NCBI RefSeq assembly: GCF_905220365.1
Contig: NC_061129.1
Location: forward strand, 11,842,803 to 11,906,802
DNA length: 64,000 nt
DNA from: Vanessa cardui
Lineage: Eukaryota > Arthropoda > Insecta > Lepidoptera > Nymphalidae
Direction of reading: 5' to 3'
Shown here: positions 11,033 through 23,971 of the stretch, piece after piece
Position numbering within the stretch: the stretch's first letter is position 1
How the letters are laid out: every line of letters starts with the position of its first letter
Made by a program: the position numbers and the translations under genes
Notes under the pieces: model-generated
What the model was told of the DNA's origin: nothing
Database searches by the model: none
Seen by the model: the letters and a program-made list of their open reading frames with translations, nothing else

Positions 11033-14000
11033 ACAACTATATATTTTTAATTGAATATTTAAATTAACATACACTCGTGTACAAATCGTTAATGGTAAAA
11101 CGATATGAAAAGTTTCAATTGGACATTTTTTCGAGAGATTTTAAATATGATTATAACATTTTAAAAATCTTTGTCGTTATAGGTACCTACTATTTTTTTA
11201 TTTGATTAACTTGCGTATTTCCTCTTATCTAGACGGGATCGATTTTAATATTTACAAAGAGCAATCGCTATCTCTTGACTATAATATTAATATATGCAAT
11301 CGACGTTGATAAAAAAAACATGTCCACTTATTTTTTATATATTAGGGCCATTATTTTGCATTACTACTTAAATTTAGTTTTAACTTTTGTTTCTATATAT
11401 CTGTTGATTTTCTTTCAAATACTCAATGAAAGCAACAGATAATCAATAAATACTTATTTAGTATTTTTTTTAATTTGTTGCTCTTATAGTTTTTATGTTT
11501 GTTTCGTAGTAAAAACTGAACTCTTTGTTGTAACATTCCATATTATATTTTTTTAATCTATATATTATTAAGTAGTATCTGTCCCTCTCGACTTATAAAA
11601 CCGTATTTGTAAAACTCATAGAAAGTCCTTAATATTCCATTTTAGTATCGCCTACGACTCTAGGTCGTGTAATAATTTGCTACGCTAAATTTAAAATCAA
11701 TAGGACTTATAATTTCAAAGATGGAAATCTTTAATTATTCAGTGGTATTTCGCTTATGTATAAAAATTCTATGTTGCGAGATAAGACGGTTTATCAACAC
11801 TTATTTTAAAATCTTAAAGGCTCAAAGCGAGCCTAAGAAATATAGACAATGCATTTACAAATATTCATTTATTTTAATAAACAGGATTTCCATTTGCTGA
11901 AAGAATACTAACCACTGCGATAGGCGTTATCAAAGCCACAGATAATAAATAATATATTACGATATTTTAAATTAATTATTCATATATTCACGATTATATA
12001 TTTTTTTTATTATACCAAAATAGATTTTTGGACATAAACATGGAATTTATCTTTGAAATAATTTAAATGAATCTAATCAATTTAATAATTATATCATTAA
12101 ATGAACACGATCTGACCTTTACGAAAATGTAAAGTGAAAATTAATTAACCTTTAAAAATGTAACATTATAAGCTATGTATATTATTATGATTCGGATTTC
12201 TTTATGAATCTCCGCAAACAATAGTGTGTGACGATAAACTTGTGATGATTATCTGAGGTCAGGCCCAGCGGTGCGGAACCGAATAGGGGAAGTGTACGAC
12301 GGCGACACAGGCCACGTTATCGTAGCTCTTATTGCGAACAGCATAAGAGCTAAATCAAACTTACCTCGTGCTAACTTTGCCGCCGAGCGTTCATGTGAAG
12401 ATGTTCTGAAGACGTTCCCACAGCTCTGATTCCTCGATCGACTCTGATTCATAATCAGCTAATTACACTTGACTCTTGTTAATTCGAATTAATATGATTT
12501 TTAACATTTAAGCAACCTTGTGGGAAATACTTTTTATGACTTTGTAATTGTATAGAGACGGACAACAATAAGTCGTTTTTATTTCATTTTTAATTTTTCA
12601 TTGTTTTTATAGAACGTTTATAGAAACTTTTCGAAAAAGGTAATATTATATATCAAATAGTATTTATGTAATCTGTCTCAATTAATAGCTTATTAAAACT
12701 CCAAATTAAAGATTCATTAATTTTAAGCAGATTTATAGAAATGGTTATAGTTGTTTAATTGGCTTAAATTTAAATTGAATCGATTAAAATTTAGATTTGA
12801 GGATGAAGCAATAAAAGATATGTGTTATTTAAATTCAGTTTTACTAAAATATTCACGTTTTAGAATCAATTACTCTTTCATAATATCACATTATTGTAAT
12901 TACATGATTTCAAAACAAGAAATTCTTAAACATGATTCTTTACATGATGACATACCAAATGTAAAATGATAATAATGCACGAAGTTTTCCAGCTGAGAAA
13001 TCGCTTATTCGATATAAATTGACGGCGTAATTCATAATCGCGTCTAATACTAATTCCTTGTAATACTGTCACTACCGATTTCATAAAACAATTTCGTTTA
13101 TTTTTTGTCTTTATTTATTTACTTTTTTTTATATAAAAATATCATATTCTTTTGTACTTATTACACTTTCCATGTGGAATGTTCGAAATCACACTTTTTA
13201 ATATACACATCAAATTTCACCAAACAAATTGTACAAAGATTCGCAATAAAATAAATATAATTTCAAACGTTCTGTTTCAACTAAAATTATAAGATGTGCT
13301 ACGTCTAGCTACTTATCTACTTTGTTCATTAGATTGCCTGTAATAGTAATGTACATACATACAGTGACGGTAGATGCAAAGCCGTCTGCCGTCAGTGAGG
13401 TGATTTGGTAGAAACGAATAAATTCTTTGAAAGTTTACAAACTCGATTAAAATAAATCTTTGATAATTTTTACGTATTTTACATAATCTATAATCTATTA
13501 CCGTATTTAATGAATAGCTCCCAAATATTGTAGTTGCCTTTTGAAATAATTCAACGTTCAAACGAATCACCACTCTATTCAAATACGACTTAAAGTCCAA
13601 TTTTCAAAAACACATAAACCTACGGATACTTAATAGCAATATAATAAACACAATGACTCGTCATGGATTTTACAGCTATTTGGCCCCGAAGAAATAAATT
13701 CAAGAGCAGAGAGATCTCTTATTAATTAGTTTTTTTTTTCAAAATGGCGCAAATATGACGCCTATTTAGGAACTACCCTATGCCTGTTTTATTTATTAAT
13801 TTTTATGACATTTCAATAGAAATAAACATTTATAATAGGACTCTAGTCATAGTAAAACAATTGCTTTTGAATAAAAACATTCGATCGTGGCCATTTAAAA
13901 TTATACAATTAAATTAAAAAATAGTGACATATTTCACAAAGCATATTATAAAATTGCTACCATAACCTAATAGCATTTTGGTGTTATAATCTCGACATAC

Positions 14001-14620
14001 ATATTCAATATCTACTTAATTATTTTAGGCACACATTTGTATTTTACAAAGTCTTAATCAAAATCAAACAAGCGGTTCGTTTACAAATATTTCGATGACG
14101 ATCGTAACATGTTCGAACGACCCGTCTCATACACATAAAAAACGACCTTATTGTATAAAAGTAAGAGTTTTCTTTTGAATGAGAAAGGGTATTACGACTA
14201 ATATTGCTTCATATACAAATAGAAGTCAAAATACATTGTCAGTAATGTGAATACGTCATTGAATGTTACCCATTGGTAAATGTCATTAGATGACTCGCTA
14301 CGTTCTGAGTCTAATAGAGCGGTCGTTGAGGAACATGCTACTGTACAGGCACTATCGAAACTTATAATCAACGCTATACCATTTCCAATTCGTTTAAATA
14401 CGCCGAAGTCCACGTCTTTGGTCTTTAAGTGAGAAATCCTACCAACCATAGATTATCAGATTATTAACTCGACTATTAATAATTTGCCGTTTAATACCGT
14501 TACAATGAAACACAATAGATTCCAGGCGTTTGTGTTTCATATTGGTTTCCTTCAAGCATATTAAAATATGAATACTCGAGTTACAGGTTTCAGCGTAGGT
14601 GATTGGACCGCGGCGTGTCG
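11033..14620. other. Intergenic between myosin VIIa and Su(H)
   Basis: Mostly AT-rich. The block 12249-12460 is clearly richer in GC and CpG; on the minus strand it has an open frame and a GAGGTAAGTTT donor-like site, but I recognise no protein. A TGTGGGAAA match to the Su(H) site lies at 12519-12527, 2.1 kb past the Su(H) stop. A 95-codon minus-strand open frame (13313-13600) is not supported as a gene. The Su(H) 3' UTR must end somewhere in the right part. Confidence 0.4.
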
Positions 14621-14681
14621 GGCGGCGTCGGGCGGCGTCGGGCGGCGTCGGGCGGCGTCGGGTGGCGTCGGGCGGCGTCGG
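14621..14681. repeat. 10-bp minisatellite abutting the Su(H) stop codon
   Basis: Six consecutive GGCGGCGTCG units (one carries T for C) end one base from the Su(H) TAG (14682-14684 on the plus strand). It therefore forms the start of the 3' UTR. Confidence 0.9.
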
Positions 14682-17600
14682 CTACTGCAGCGCGTCGGGC
14701 AGGCGGTGCGCGTCGTGCCAGGCGTCGGGCCGCATGACGTCATCGACGGGCGGGCACGTGGGGCGCGGGCCGGGCTCCGGCGTGTACGTGAACGTCAGCC
14801 CCGTCGCGTAGATGATGCCGTCGTTCCTCACCAGCGACACGGGCACCTGGAATGACGTATTCTGAATAATTTCATTATCATGTTCTCAAGAAATAAGGCA
14901 CAGTGTACACCCATAGAAAAATAAGTACATTTAAAAAAAATGATGAGCTGAGATGGCCCCGTGGTGGTTAGAACGCGTGCATCTTAGCCGATGATTGCGG
15001 GTTCAAACCCAGGCAAACACCACTATATATATATGTGCTTAATTGTGTTTATAATTCATCTCGTGCTCGGCGGTGAAGAAAAACATCGTGAGGAAACCTG
15101 CATGTGTCTAATTTCATCGAAATTCTGCCACATGTGCATTCCACCAACCCGCATTAGAATAGCGTGGTGGAATACGTTCCAAACCCTCTCCTTAATGGAA
15201 GAGGAGGCCTTATCTTAGCAGTGGGAAGTTTACAGGCTGTTACTTTACTTTTTACTTTACTAAAAAAAATTATTGTATATTCCACGCGATTTGAATCTTT
15301 CACTTACTTTGGAACTTTTGAACTTTGGAAATAAAAGTAAAGTTAATTAAAAATGTTAATAGTGTAAAGAGGGATTATAAGCACTCTATCAATCATCTTG
15401 GTTAGTGTATATATATTAAAACGGTGTTCCGAACCAATAAAAAGTAATATTGTTTTTGTCTGACAAGTAAGTAATAATATGGAGATTAAAAGTTATATGC
15501 GTTTACAGTCGCATGCATAGGAAATCATGTAAGGCCATTGATCCAGTGTCTGTAATTTGCTTATGATAATGCATACGAACACATTTGTGAACTATAATAC
15601 ATTCTGTGTATTAACTAGTCTTTCTTGAGAAACAATTGGACCGTACATCATCATAAAACCGGTAGGATTAAAATAATAATTGGCTCACCTGTGTCGGCTG
15701 GCGGACCCAGAGCCACTGCCCCCTAAACTGCGAGATGTCCGGCACGACACACAGCATGGACTCGGCGCAGCGGTACATAGTCTCCGCCTCCACGTCTCCG
15801 AACCAGACTTGCAATGATGGTGTGAAGTTATCTCCAGCCAGCTCTAACATCGCAACGTCGCCGCCGCCGTTGAGGTTCAGCGAGTGGACCAGTGGAACTG
15901 GTGTCACGGGTGACCTGGTGGAATAAAAAATTATATTTATTAAGTTTCTCTTTATTTAAATCAATATTATAAATGTAAAAGCAAGCTCTGTTTGTCGCTC
16001 TTTCACGACCAAAGCGCATATAGCGCATATAGATGTCAATCAAAAACTATTTAAACAATAATTCTGACAATATTACACTAGAAAGTATGTACAAATGAGA
16101 TCGTTTGGAATGAAAAAATCATTTTAGAGATTTATGCAATTGTGACGATGTCGTTCTGGATGAGCGATATGTAAACCGAAGTCGCGGACGAGTACTCAGT
16201 ATTCATAATAAATTGATAACGACAAATAGGGGTTATTTAAAAAAATATATAATGTTTTTTTGTCATCCATTTCGAATTCTTTGTATTATACATTGTGATA
16301 GATACAATTATAGGCAAGTTGACATAACAACTGGCGCTTCAGTAACTGATTCCGATTTCGGTATAGGACGTCTAGCAACGTTGAAGATACGATCCCGACC
16401 TAAGCTATCATAGTTCCCAATTTTATCAAGATCTTAACGCTTTACCGCTTAATAAATTTAGTATCTTATTAAAAAAATGGAAAATATAAGCAAGTTAGCT
16501 CCCAACGTTACTAACGTTATTTTAAGGTTGTATTAATGATTTGTACATGTCCATTATGATGACACTGCCATTTTTGAATTTCTATTAAAAAAAAATGTGC
16601 TGAAATGTGCCCAGTATATGCTATGATGTGCCGTTTAAAAAAATATTCAAAAATATCATTTTTATGAGAAGGTCCTTTTTTCCAAGGCCGGTTAGCACCG
16701 CTACTTTACTTTATCGAATTTATTTTGACGACCTCCGTGTTCAAGTGGTGTGTACACCGGTTTTCATGGGTACGTCACTCCGAGGTCCCGGGTTCGATTC
16801 CCGGCCGAGTCAATGTAGATTATCATTAGTTTTCTATGTTGTCTTGGGTCTGGGTGTTTGTGGTACCGTCGTTACTTCTGATTTTCCATAAAACAAGTGC
16901 ATTAGCTACTTATTGGGATCAAAGTAATGTATGTGATGTTGTCTCATCTTTATTTATTTATTAATTTACTAAAACTGTTCCGTAATGTGCTATCATGTAC
17001 TATTGACGATTTAAACTGTCGTCCAATCAAACGAGACATTGTTTTAAACCCATGACAGATACATTATATATAAATAATATTCTACACGCAACGTACAAGA
17101 CGTATTGATTCTAATTTAATATTAATATTCGATCGATGTAGACGTATTGACTCGTACTCTACTTACAAATTTGCTCTTAAATAATGAATATTTAATGGAA
17201 TAATAATCGTTTAATCAAACATTGACACAGGAATTGTATTGATTCATATTATTGAAAAGTAATCAAAAAAATACACCAACGGAGTACTGTGTTTTTGTTA
17301 CACTAACACTATGTATTTATAAAAATCTTAAACCAACATAATCAGTACATTAATAAATAAACGTATTAATACCGTTATGATTAAGAGGACATTTTATTTT
17401 TGTAACGATTAATAAGTCATATCGGAAGAAATATAAAAAAGGCCGAGATGGTTCAGTGGTTTGAACGCGTGCATCTTAACCGATGAGTGCAGGTTCAAAC
17501 CCACGCAAGCACCACTGAATATTCATGTGCTTAAATTGTGTTTATAAATTCATCTCGTGCTCGACGGTAAAGGATAAACATCGTGAAGAAACCTGAATAT

Positions 17601-20600
17601 GTATATCTAATTTCATAGAAATTCTGCCACATGTTCCACCAACCCGCTTTGGAACACAGTACAGCGTGGTGAAATATGTTCCAAACCATCTCCTCAAAGG
17701 GAGAGGAGGCCTTAGCCCAGCAGTGGGAAATTTACAGGCTGTTGTTGTTGTATCGGAATAGAGTCAGGAATGTTTCTTAACAAATATTTCTTAGTAAAAC
17801 CTGCCCCCGTGCAATTACTTCGCGATGTTTTTTATTCACAGCTCACCACGAAATGAATCATATAAATTATAGAAGAAAACAAGTACATCTCATATATTTC
17901 TAACAAGATTATTTTATAATGTAAACAATATTGGAGAAATATATTGTATGTAACATTTAAGATTCAATATTCGCTAAATTGAATCAACTAATCGAAATCG
18001 ATTATAAAATAGAATAAAATACGATTGCATACACAAGAAAATATGTTTTTTTTTTTATTATATTCTCTTTTACATTTTTGTTGTATTAATTTTTTGTTAC
18101 TTTCTTTTTTGTTTTTGTTCGTAGTGTTCAATAAAGTATAGTTCATTCATTTAATATGAATGTGATTGGAATAACACTAGTATTTTATACAGATTGTAAC
18201 GTATCTAAATCTTATTAGAATGGCGATGCCACTTAAGCTAACTCGACGGTTTGTAATAAATTATAAACACAAAAGGGTACCTATATTTTAGTAACAGATT
18301 ACACGCAGCTCTCATTAAACTCGGCCTGAGTTTTACTTGTAATAGTCCTGTGTACTTTTACGACAGATCTGACCGAATATAAACATAAAACTATTAATCA
18401 CAAAACTATAAAAGTGCTATTCGCATACCTTATAAATTGTCAACTAAAATATTAAAAGACTACAATAGAACTTAATTATTTATTCTAATTCTACTTTAGC
18501 TCGATTTATTTTCAAACATATTAGTTCCTATAGAATAAATTACGTAATTATTGGGCATTATAAATTTTGCACGTTAGCAAGAAGTATTTAAAAAAGTAGC
18601 AAAAAAGTTAATTTCTATAAAAAATGCCAATGATGGAAAACATACAAGATACAAATAAGTTGTAACTAAAATAGAATTGTAATAGAAGTATGTTGTCAAG
18701 ACCCCCAGTTTAACACGTCGGGGCCTAGCATCCCGCCCCTTGTTCTCATCATTAGATATCATTACAGTCACTCAACAGTAACGCGACTGTGTGCTAGTTC
18801 AAATGTTTGTACTCCCTGCGGTGATTACCGTGTGTCAATTCATAGAATTTATGTCGTTTGAGAAAGTATTACTATATTATCATAGGTTGATAAACACGTG
18901 CACGAACGTCAATATTTATTATTAAGTTAAATTTTATTTGTTTCGATTCGATACTTAATGTGTCTTGATTATGTGAATATGAACAATGTTAATTTAGAGA
19001 TGTTTCGACTTTTTTTAAGTTATAATTATTATAAGTCAAAGGTATTTTTTTATTTAGATTAGCTAAACACTTTTATAAGTATTTAACTAAAATAATAAGA
19101 CAAAATATTAATTTTATTCATTCATCGGTGTTTTATCTAATTGTTGACATAAAGATCTATCGTTAAACATACAGACCTATGAGTAGAGAGTAGATCCAAA
19201 AGAACTTAAAGGATAAAATGTTCTTGAGTTTTGTTTTAAGCATCTGTGGAGGTTGATAGTGATAGGATATGATTAGAAAAGTGCATAAAGCTTTCTGTTT
19301 TATGAGCTGTTTGATATATCCAGTCGTGTTGGCTTGCCGTCTCATCGTATATAAATGAACAGCTGAGTTGTGTGCTTGCCCAGGACTACATTAGCACTGT
19401 TAGTTAATCCCTGGTTAGTTAGATGGTCGTCGTAATCGTAATTCAGTCAGTTCACTTTCACCCCGTCTGCCCCAGTAGGTGCAATCAAAGCTTAGAATGT
19501 AAAACCGCCGGTACTATCTCTAAACATGACGGATTGGATTATTTGTGCACGCGTCGGCATTCTAACATATTTTAATGTTTTACTTTCCCCCTTTTTCGCC
19601 AATTGGAGTCTCAGTTCAAAATGAAGTCTTAAACTTCAAACAACCTTTGGTATTCATATGTTATTGGTATTCCTTAAGGCTTAACCATATTAACGGAATT
19701 ACTTATTCGTTACAGCGCCAAACAGTTAAAACAATATAAACTTAAATTCAAGTAATATCTTAGAAGCACTTTTGTATCGCCTTTTTTATATATATCCGGC
19801 ATGACCAGAGATAAGAGTCACAGTACCAATGGTTTTATTTGGTGATAGAGCTTTGTAGATATTCTACCGCTAAATAAAGATACCTAGTTTTGTTGTGCTT
19901 CAGTTTAAAGGAAGAGTAAGCCAGTGTAATTATAGGTAGAAGGGACATATCATCTTCCCAGGGTTAGTAGCTCACTGGAGAGTTATGGGATAGTTAATAT
20001 TTCTTACAGCGCCAATGTCTATGGGCGGTGGTGACCATTTCCCGTCAGATGGCCCAATTACACCTCAGCCTACTTAATTAACAAAAAAAAGTAAAACAAA
20101 TCAATGCAATGCTATTGGGTGATATCTGCACCCGGCTTTACATTACCTAGGTTCGGAATATTTTATAAAAAAGAATTCTATAAATATAAAAGATATAGAA
20201 GAAAATATAAAAGATTTTATAAAAAAGAACCGACGAGATACATCAGCCTAGCCTTTTTACAAAGAGGCGTCGTTCAATCACTGGTGATTAAATGAAATTC
20301 GGAAAATACATTTTCCATTCATAGACTAACTAAATTTGTATCTGAATATAACAGCGCCAATTAGTAAAATGATTTGATTAGACTGTTTAAGCTTAATTAA
20401 ACTAGTTAGCTGCAACGTACATAATCTTGTACACGATACAATTATGCGTTACATTCACTAATTGATATCTTATATGGACAATTTATTTAATAATCGAGTT
20501 GACTTCGCAAAGTGAGAAACTCTTACATACAAAATATTGCTGCCTGTTTGTTACTGATTAACTATTATTAAGACTACCCAGACGGGAAGCTCGTTGAACA

Positions 20601-22990
20601 TAATTCCATTCTAATTATTAATATTTTCGTTCTTTGTATTTTACAACTTTATTTATTTATCATAAATATTTAGAAAACAAATATATACGTGTATTAAACC
20701 TTTTTCCATTGCAGAATTTGATAAATACTTTAAAATAAAATTGCTTACGTCGTCTGTACACTTAGATCTTTTAAGTTTCCGGATAAATTTAAACGTGGCG
20801 CATAAATAAACGAAGTAATGGAAGGTTCATATGTATAATATTTATGCATATTATAGTAGAGAAAAACCGAAAATTTAACTTTCCTACCCGGAAAAATAGA
20901 TACTACTACTTCTTACTTCGTACTTTAGTACATTGATTCCCGTCTGAAGTCAAGACTAATAGCAAGTACTTTATAACAAAACAATTAAAAAAGAGAAACT
21001 TTAAGCTATTTCCCTATTAAATAAATATACTATCATGGCAACACAAAACAAATACTTTTACGCAGAGTCTGGACAGAGGGGATGTTTTAAGTAGTTCACA
21101 TACATTGTTGGTGCGCATGTTCCAAACGCATATGGTCGGTTTTTTTCTGATTAAATTATTTTTAATAAGTCATTAAAATTTCGTCATCATTTGTTTTTGA
21201 TCCAGTAGAAATGTTACAAAAAAAACATTTGACAAACTAGAACAAAATTGGATAAAAAAAAATGAGTATGCTAATCTTTGAGACGGAAAATGCGTAAATT
21301 TTGTTGTCATGTCATTTAAAAATATTCTTATAATTTGGAATATTTATCCATAAAGTCTATTGATATTGTTTATGCAATTGTAAATATCAAGCATGCAGTA
21401 CACGGACAAAAAACACATGTTTAATCATATTTATTGTTTGGTGATCATTACGTCTAAGATAATCACAAAAAAATTTACCTCACTGGACCCATTCCTTCGT
21501 AAAACTGGTATTCTGCCTTATCCGTGGATATGATTGTCCAACAGGCTCCGTCATTTATCATCTCCTTATTTGGCTCTTTAGGGCATGGGGTAGCTTGGAA
21601 CTGTATGATTCTCTCTTGAGAAAGACACAGATACATGCGTTCTGTGTCTTTCATGTAGAAGGCACATTTATGTAGCTGTGACACAGGGTCATCTGCTTCT
21701 AGAAGAGCCATTTGTTTGTCAACCTGATGAGAAGTGAGTTATGTAAGCTCAGGTACACTTTAGTCAAAATATAAAAAAATTAAAGCATCCTTACTTTGAT
21801 TATAAACATTTAAATTGAATTTAAACACTTAAATGTTTGTATAAATTCTGTTTAAACAATCTCTTTATTTTTAAACAAAACTTTAAATATTGATAAATAC
21901 GCTTGTTACAAAATTGTACAATATTTTTTTCTATTTAACTTAAATGTATTGGTTTAATTTACTAACACAATAAAATGTGTTTAAATTTTGGTATTTTAAA
22001 AATTATGCAACTACTTGACTTTCTTTCTTTAAAAATAAAATGGATAAAAGAAAAATATTTATTTTCTAATGATATTTCTTAATTTTTTAATTGTATAAAT
22101 TAAGGGTAAAATAAATACTTTTTAAAGGACCTGATTACCTTACGAATAATAAGCCTAGGTAAAGCCATCCCTGTCACCGAACATACAAGTTTCACAGTAG
22201 AACCATAGTGTACATATCCATCCCTCACTGCAAACTCCTCTGATTCACTTTCATTGTCATCCAGCAAATGAATCGTAAATGCTCCCCATTGGGTGGAGGA
22301 TGCATGGAAATTTCCATTTTCAACATGCAGATACCTCGTCGATACAGTTTGTGATCTTAGTCTATTAAATAGGGCTACCTTGGTTCCGCTGGCAATACAC
22401 AGATCAGCATTTTTTAGTGATTGTTTCTTTTTTGATGGTTTTGATATTACTTTTATTCTTTTACTATTAAAAATACCAATATCATGACCATTACCATAAA
22501 ACATTTTAACGGAGAGCATGAAATGTTTACGCTTGTCTGAGTCTGATATGTACAATGTCTTCGCAGCGCAGTATTGCTTGCCATTATTTAGGTCCAGCTG
22601 TTGCATATCTTGGTCAGAGTTACCAATACCAATGAATGCACACAACTGAGACGCCTGCTCTGTCTCCCCCTCCCGTAACATACGCTCACGCCGAAGTCGC
22701 CAGCCGTCACCAAATAAATATATACATGGTGGAGGGCAGAAAAAACGCTTCTCATTTCCATAAGATTTTTGAGCAACTTTAGCATGTAAAATGACTACGA
22801 CCATGTCAGAGCGGTCGCGAAGGTATCGTTCCATGGCTTCGCGTGTCAGTCGACGCTCTTCGGGGCGGTAGGCGCCGGCGCCGGGGCCCGCGGCGGCGGC
22901 GTAGCGCGGGTACAGCGCGCCGTGTTGCGGCGGCGGCGACGGTGGACCCCCGCCCATACCACCCGCGCCCGCGCCGTACTGGTGAGGCAT
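14682..22990 (-). CDS. Su(H): Suppressor of Hairless (RBPJ/CSL), Notch-pathway DNA-binding protein
   Basis: Exons in coding order: 22990-22139, 21723-21479, 15914-15689 and 14846-14682, all GT-AG with matching phases, giving 495 residues. CSL proteins bind YGTGRGAAM sites in the nucleus, repress with Hairless/Groucho partners, and activate with Notch intracellular domain and Mastermind. After a Gly/Pro/Ala-rich N terminus (about 1-45) come the Rel-like N domain (HAKVAQKSYGNEKRFFCPPP), the beta-trefoil region (NGKQYCAAKTLYISDSDKRK, SKPSKKKQSLKNADL) and the Rel-like C domain (GQWLWVRQPTQVPVSLVRND, ending YTPEPGPRP). The tail is only about 20 residues, without the fly's long Gln/Asn stretch. I chose the ATG at 22990 because an in-frame TGA precedes it; an upstream ATG opens a five-codon frame. 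That uORF also overlaps a donor-like AAGGTGAGAG, so the exact N terminus is the least certain part. Intron 2 is about 5.6 kb. Confidence 0.96.
14944..15260 (+). mobile_element. tRNA-derived SINE, nearly full length, in Su(H) intron 3
   Basis: It starts GAGCTGAGATGGCCCCGTGG and has the full body with CATCTCGTGCTCGGCGGTGA, CATCGTGAGGAAACCTGCAT and TCTGCCACATGTGCATTCC. It ends TACAGGCTGTTACTTTAC with a short (TTTACTT)n tail at 15241-15260. It is antisense to Su(H). Confidence 0.88.
15961..16032 (-). repeat. Fragment of the 'actagctgt' repeat, 3' end
   Basis: The plus strand reads AATATTATAAATGTAAAAGC then CTCTGTTTGTCGCTCTTTCACGACC, the reverse complement of the usual 3' end of this repeat. It lies in Su(H) intron 2, antisense to the copies at 4785 and 30643. 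Confidence 0.45.
16727..16948 (+). mobile_element. Second SINE family, copy 2, in Su(H) intron 2
   Basis: The head is GACGACCTCCGTGTTCAAGTGG with a canonical B-box GGTTCGATTCCCGGCCGAGT; the body matches 9322-9543 block by block to GATGTTGTCTCATC. Its B-box is better preserved than in the other copy. Confidence 0.82.
17442..17750 (+). mobile_element. tRNA-derived SINE, full length, in Su(H) intron 2
   Basis: It runs from GCCGAGATGGTTCAGTGG through CTCATCTCGTGC-like and CATCGTGAAGAAACCTG blocks to GGGAAATTTACAGGCTGTTG and a (TTG)n tail. TATCGGAA occurs just outside each side (17420-17427 and 17751-17758), a possible short target duplication. Confidence 0.85.
19826..20075 (+). repeat. Diverged SINE-like repeat ('gcccgtctggg' type), in Su(H) intron 2
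   Basis: It contains GGTGATAGAGCTTTGTAGAT, GAAGAGTAAGCCAGTGTAAT, TTAATATTTCTTACAGCGCC and TCTATGGGCGGTGGTGACCA in the same order as the near-complete copy at 48917-49207, with many substitutions. Confidence 0.7.
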
Positions 22991-23971
22991 GCTCGCCACG
23001 GCGTACTCTCACCTTGATTTAAACATTGTAATGTATAAACTGTGATAACATCTGCACATGGTGCCTCTTTGAATCCTTATCTTAGTTGATAGAATATCAG
23101 TTTAGAACCAAAAAACATCGTGTAAACAAAATCCTGAAGTTGTTAGCGTCGTTCTTGTTGAGACGAAGTTTGAGCCTGTTTATATACTTTGACACTTTTT
23201 CTATTTCTATATTTTAGGACATAACACACTTGAGTTTTTCCGTATTTGAGTCGATCAATACACTTGTATTATTCACATCACCATAAATAAATAATTACGA
23301 TGGGAACTCTAACACACAGTCATTCAATAACACCTGTTCGTTGGTAAAATTTTCAGATAGTCCATTTAATGTTTCTTGAATTGCGTTTTGTTATTAAATA
23401 TTTATACAGCATTCTTGTCATCTAATAATTATTTAGGGTAAAACGAGTTTGATTTTACTTATGAAAAGTTTATTAAAACTTATGTTTATTCGAGTATAAA
23501 TACGATACGACAACGCTAAAAATATGAACTGTCAAGGAGAGCCATAGACACAGAGTGATGTGCAAGCGTGTTGTCGATTACACGCGCGCGAATAAAATCG
23601 AGTAACACGGTCGGCTTCGGCACGTCGAGTCAAGTCGACTGACAGGCTGCCGGTCATAGGATGTGGGGTTACGCATGGGGCGTGAGAAAATAAAGTGTGG
23701 GAAAGAGTGGGCGTCGCGGTGTAGTAAAACATTTGATATTGTATGTAGTGAACCGAACACTTACGAATGCATGCGCCAGTAGCAGGCATCATTTCGTATT
23801 GTTGTTGTGTGTGTGATAAATAAGTTGAGTTCACGGAGCGAAAAGGTTGCAATGTGTGAGGAAGAGACCGACGATTGACCGGAGATCTCGTGGGAAACGA
23901 CCTTTGTTATGTATACTGTTATATAGATTAGTTAAACAAAAAATCAGTTCGAGAATTTAATCGCACGCGAT
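22991..23971. promoter_or_regulatory. Head-to-head Su(H)/mus201 promoter interval with Su(H)-type sites
   Basis: The 981 bp between the two start codons must hold both 5' UTRs and both core promoters. Three plus-strand matches to the CSL consensus YGTGRGAAM are present: CGTGAGAAA 23681-23689, TGTGGGAAA 23696-23704 and CGTGGGAAA 23889-23897. The first two are in tandem, 15 bp start to start. CpG density is raised around 23570-23730. I could not place TATA or initiator elements with confidence. Which gene responds to the sites is not known from sequence. Confidence 0.6.

Noticed and set aside
14568..14855. Open frames on the plus strand opposite Su(H) exon 4
   Set aside because: Produced by the GC-rich minisatellite and the antisense of a conserved exon; low-complexity Arg/Gly translation.
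22991..22999. Su(H) start at GTG (22999), adding three residues
   Set aside because: A GTG start is unlikely in an insect nuclear gene, and an ATG follows three codons later.
23532..23852. 106-codon minus-strand open frame in the Su(H)/mus201 promoter interval
   Set aside because: No family likeness, overlapping alternative frame, and it lies where 5' UTRs and promoters are expected.
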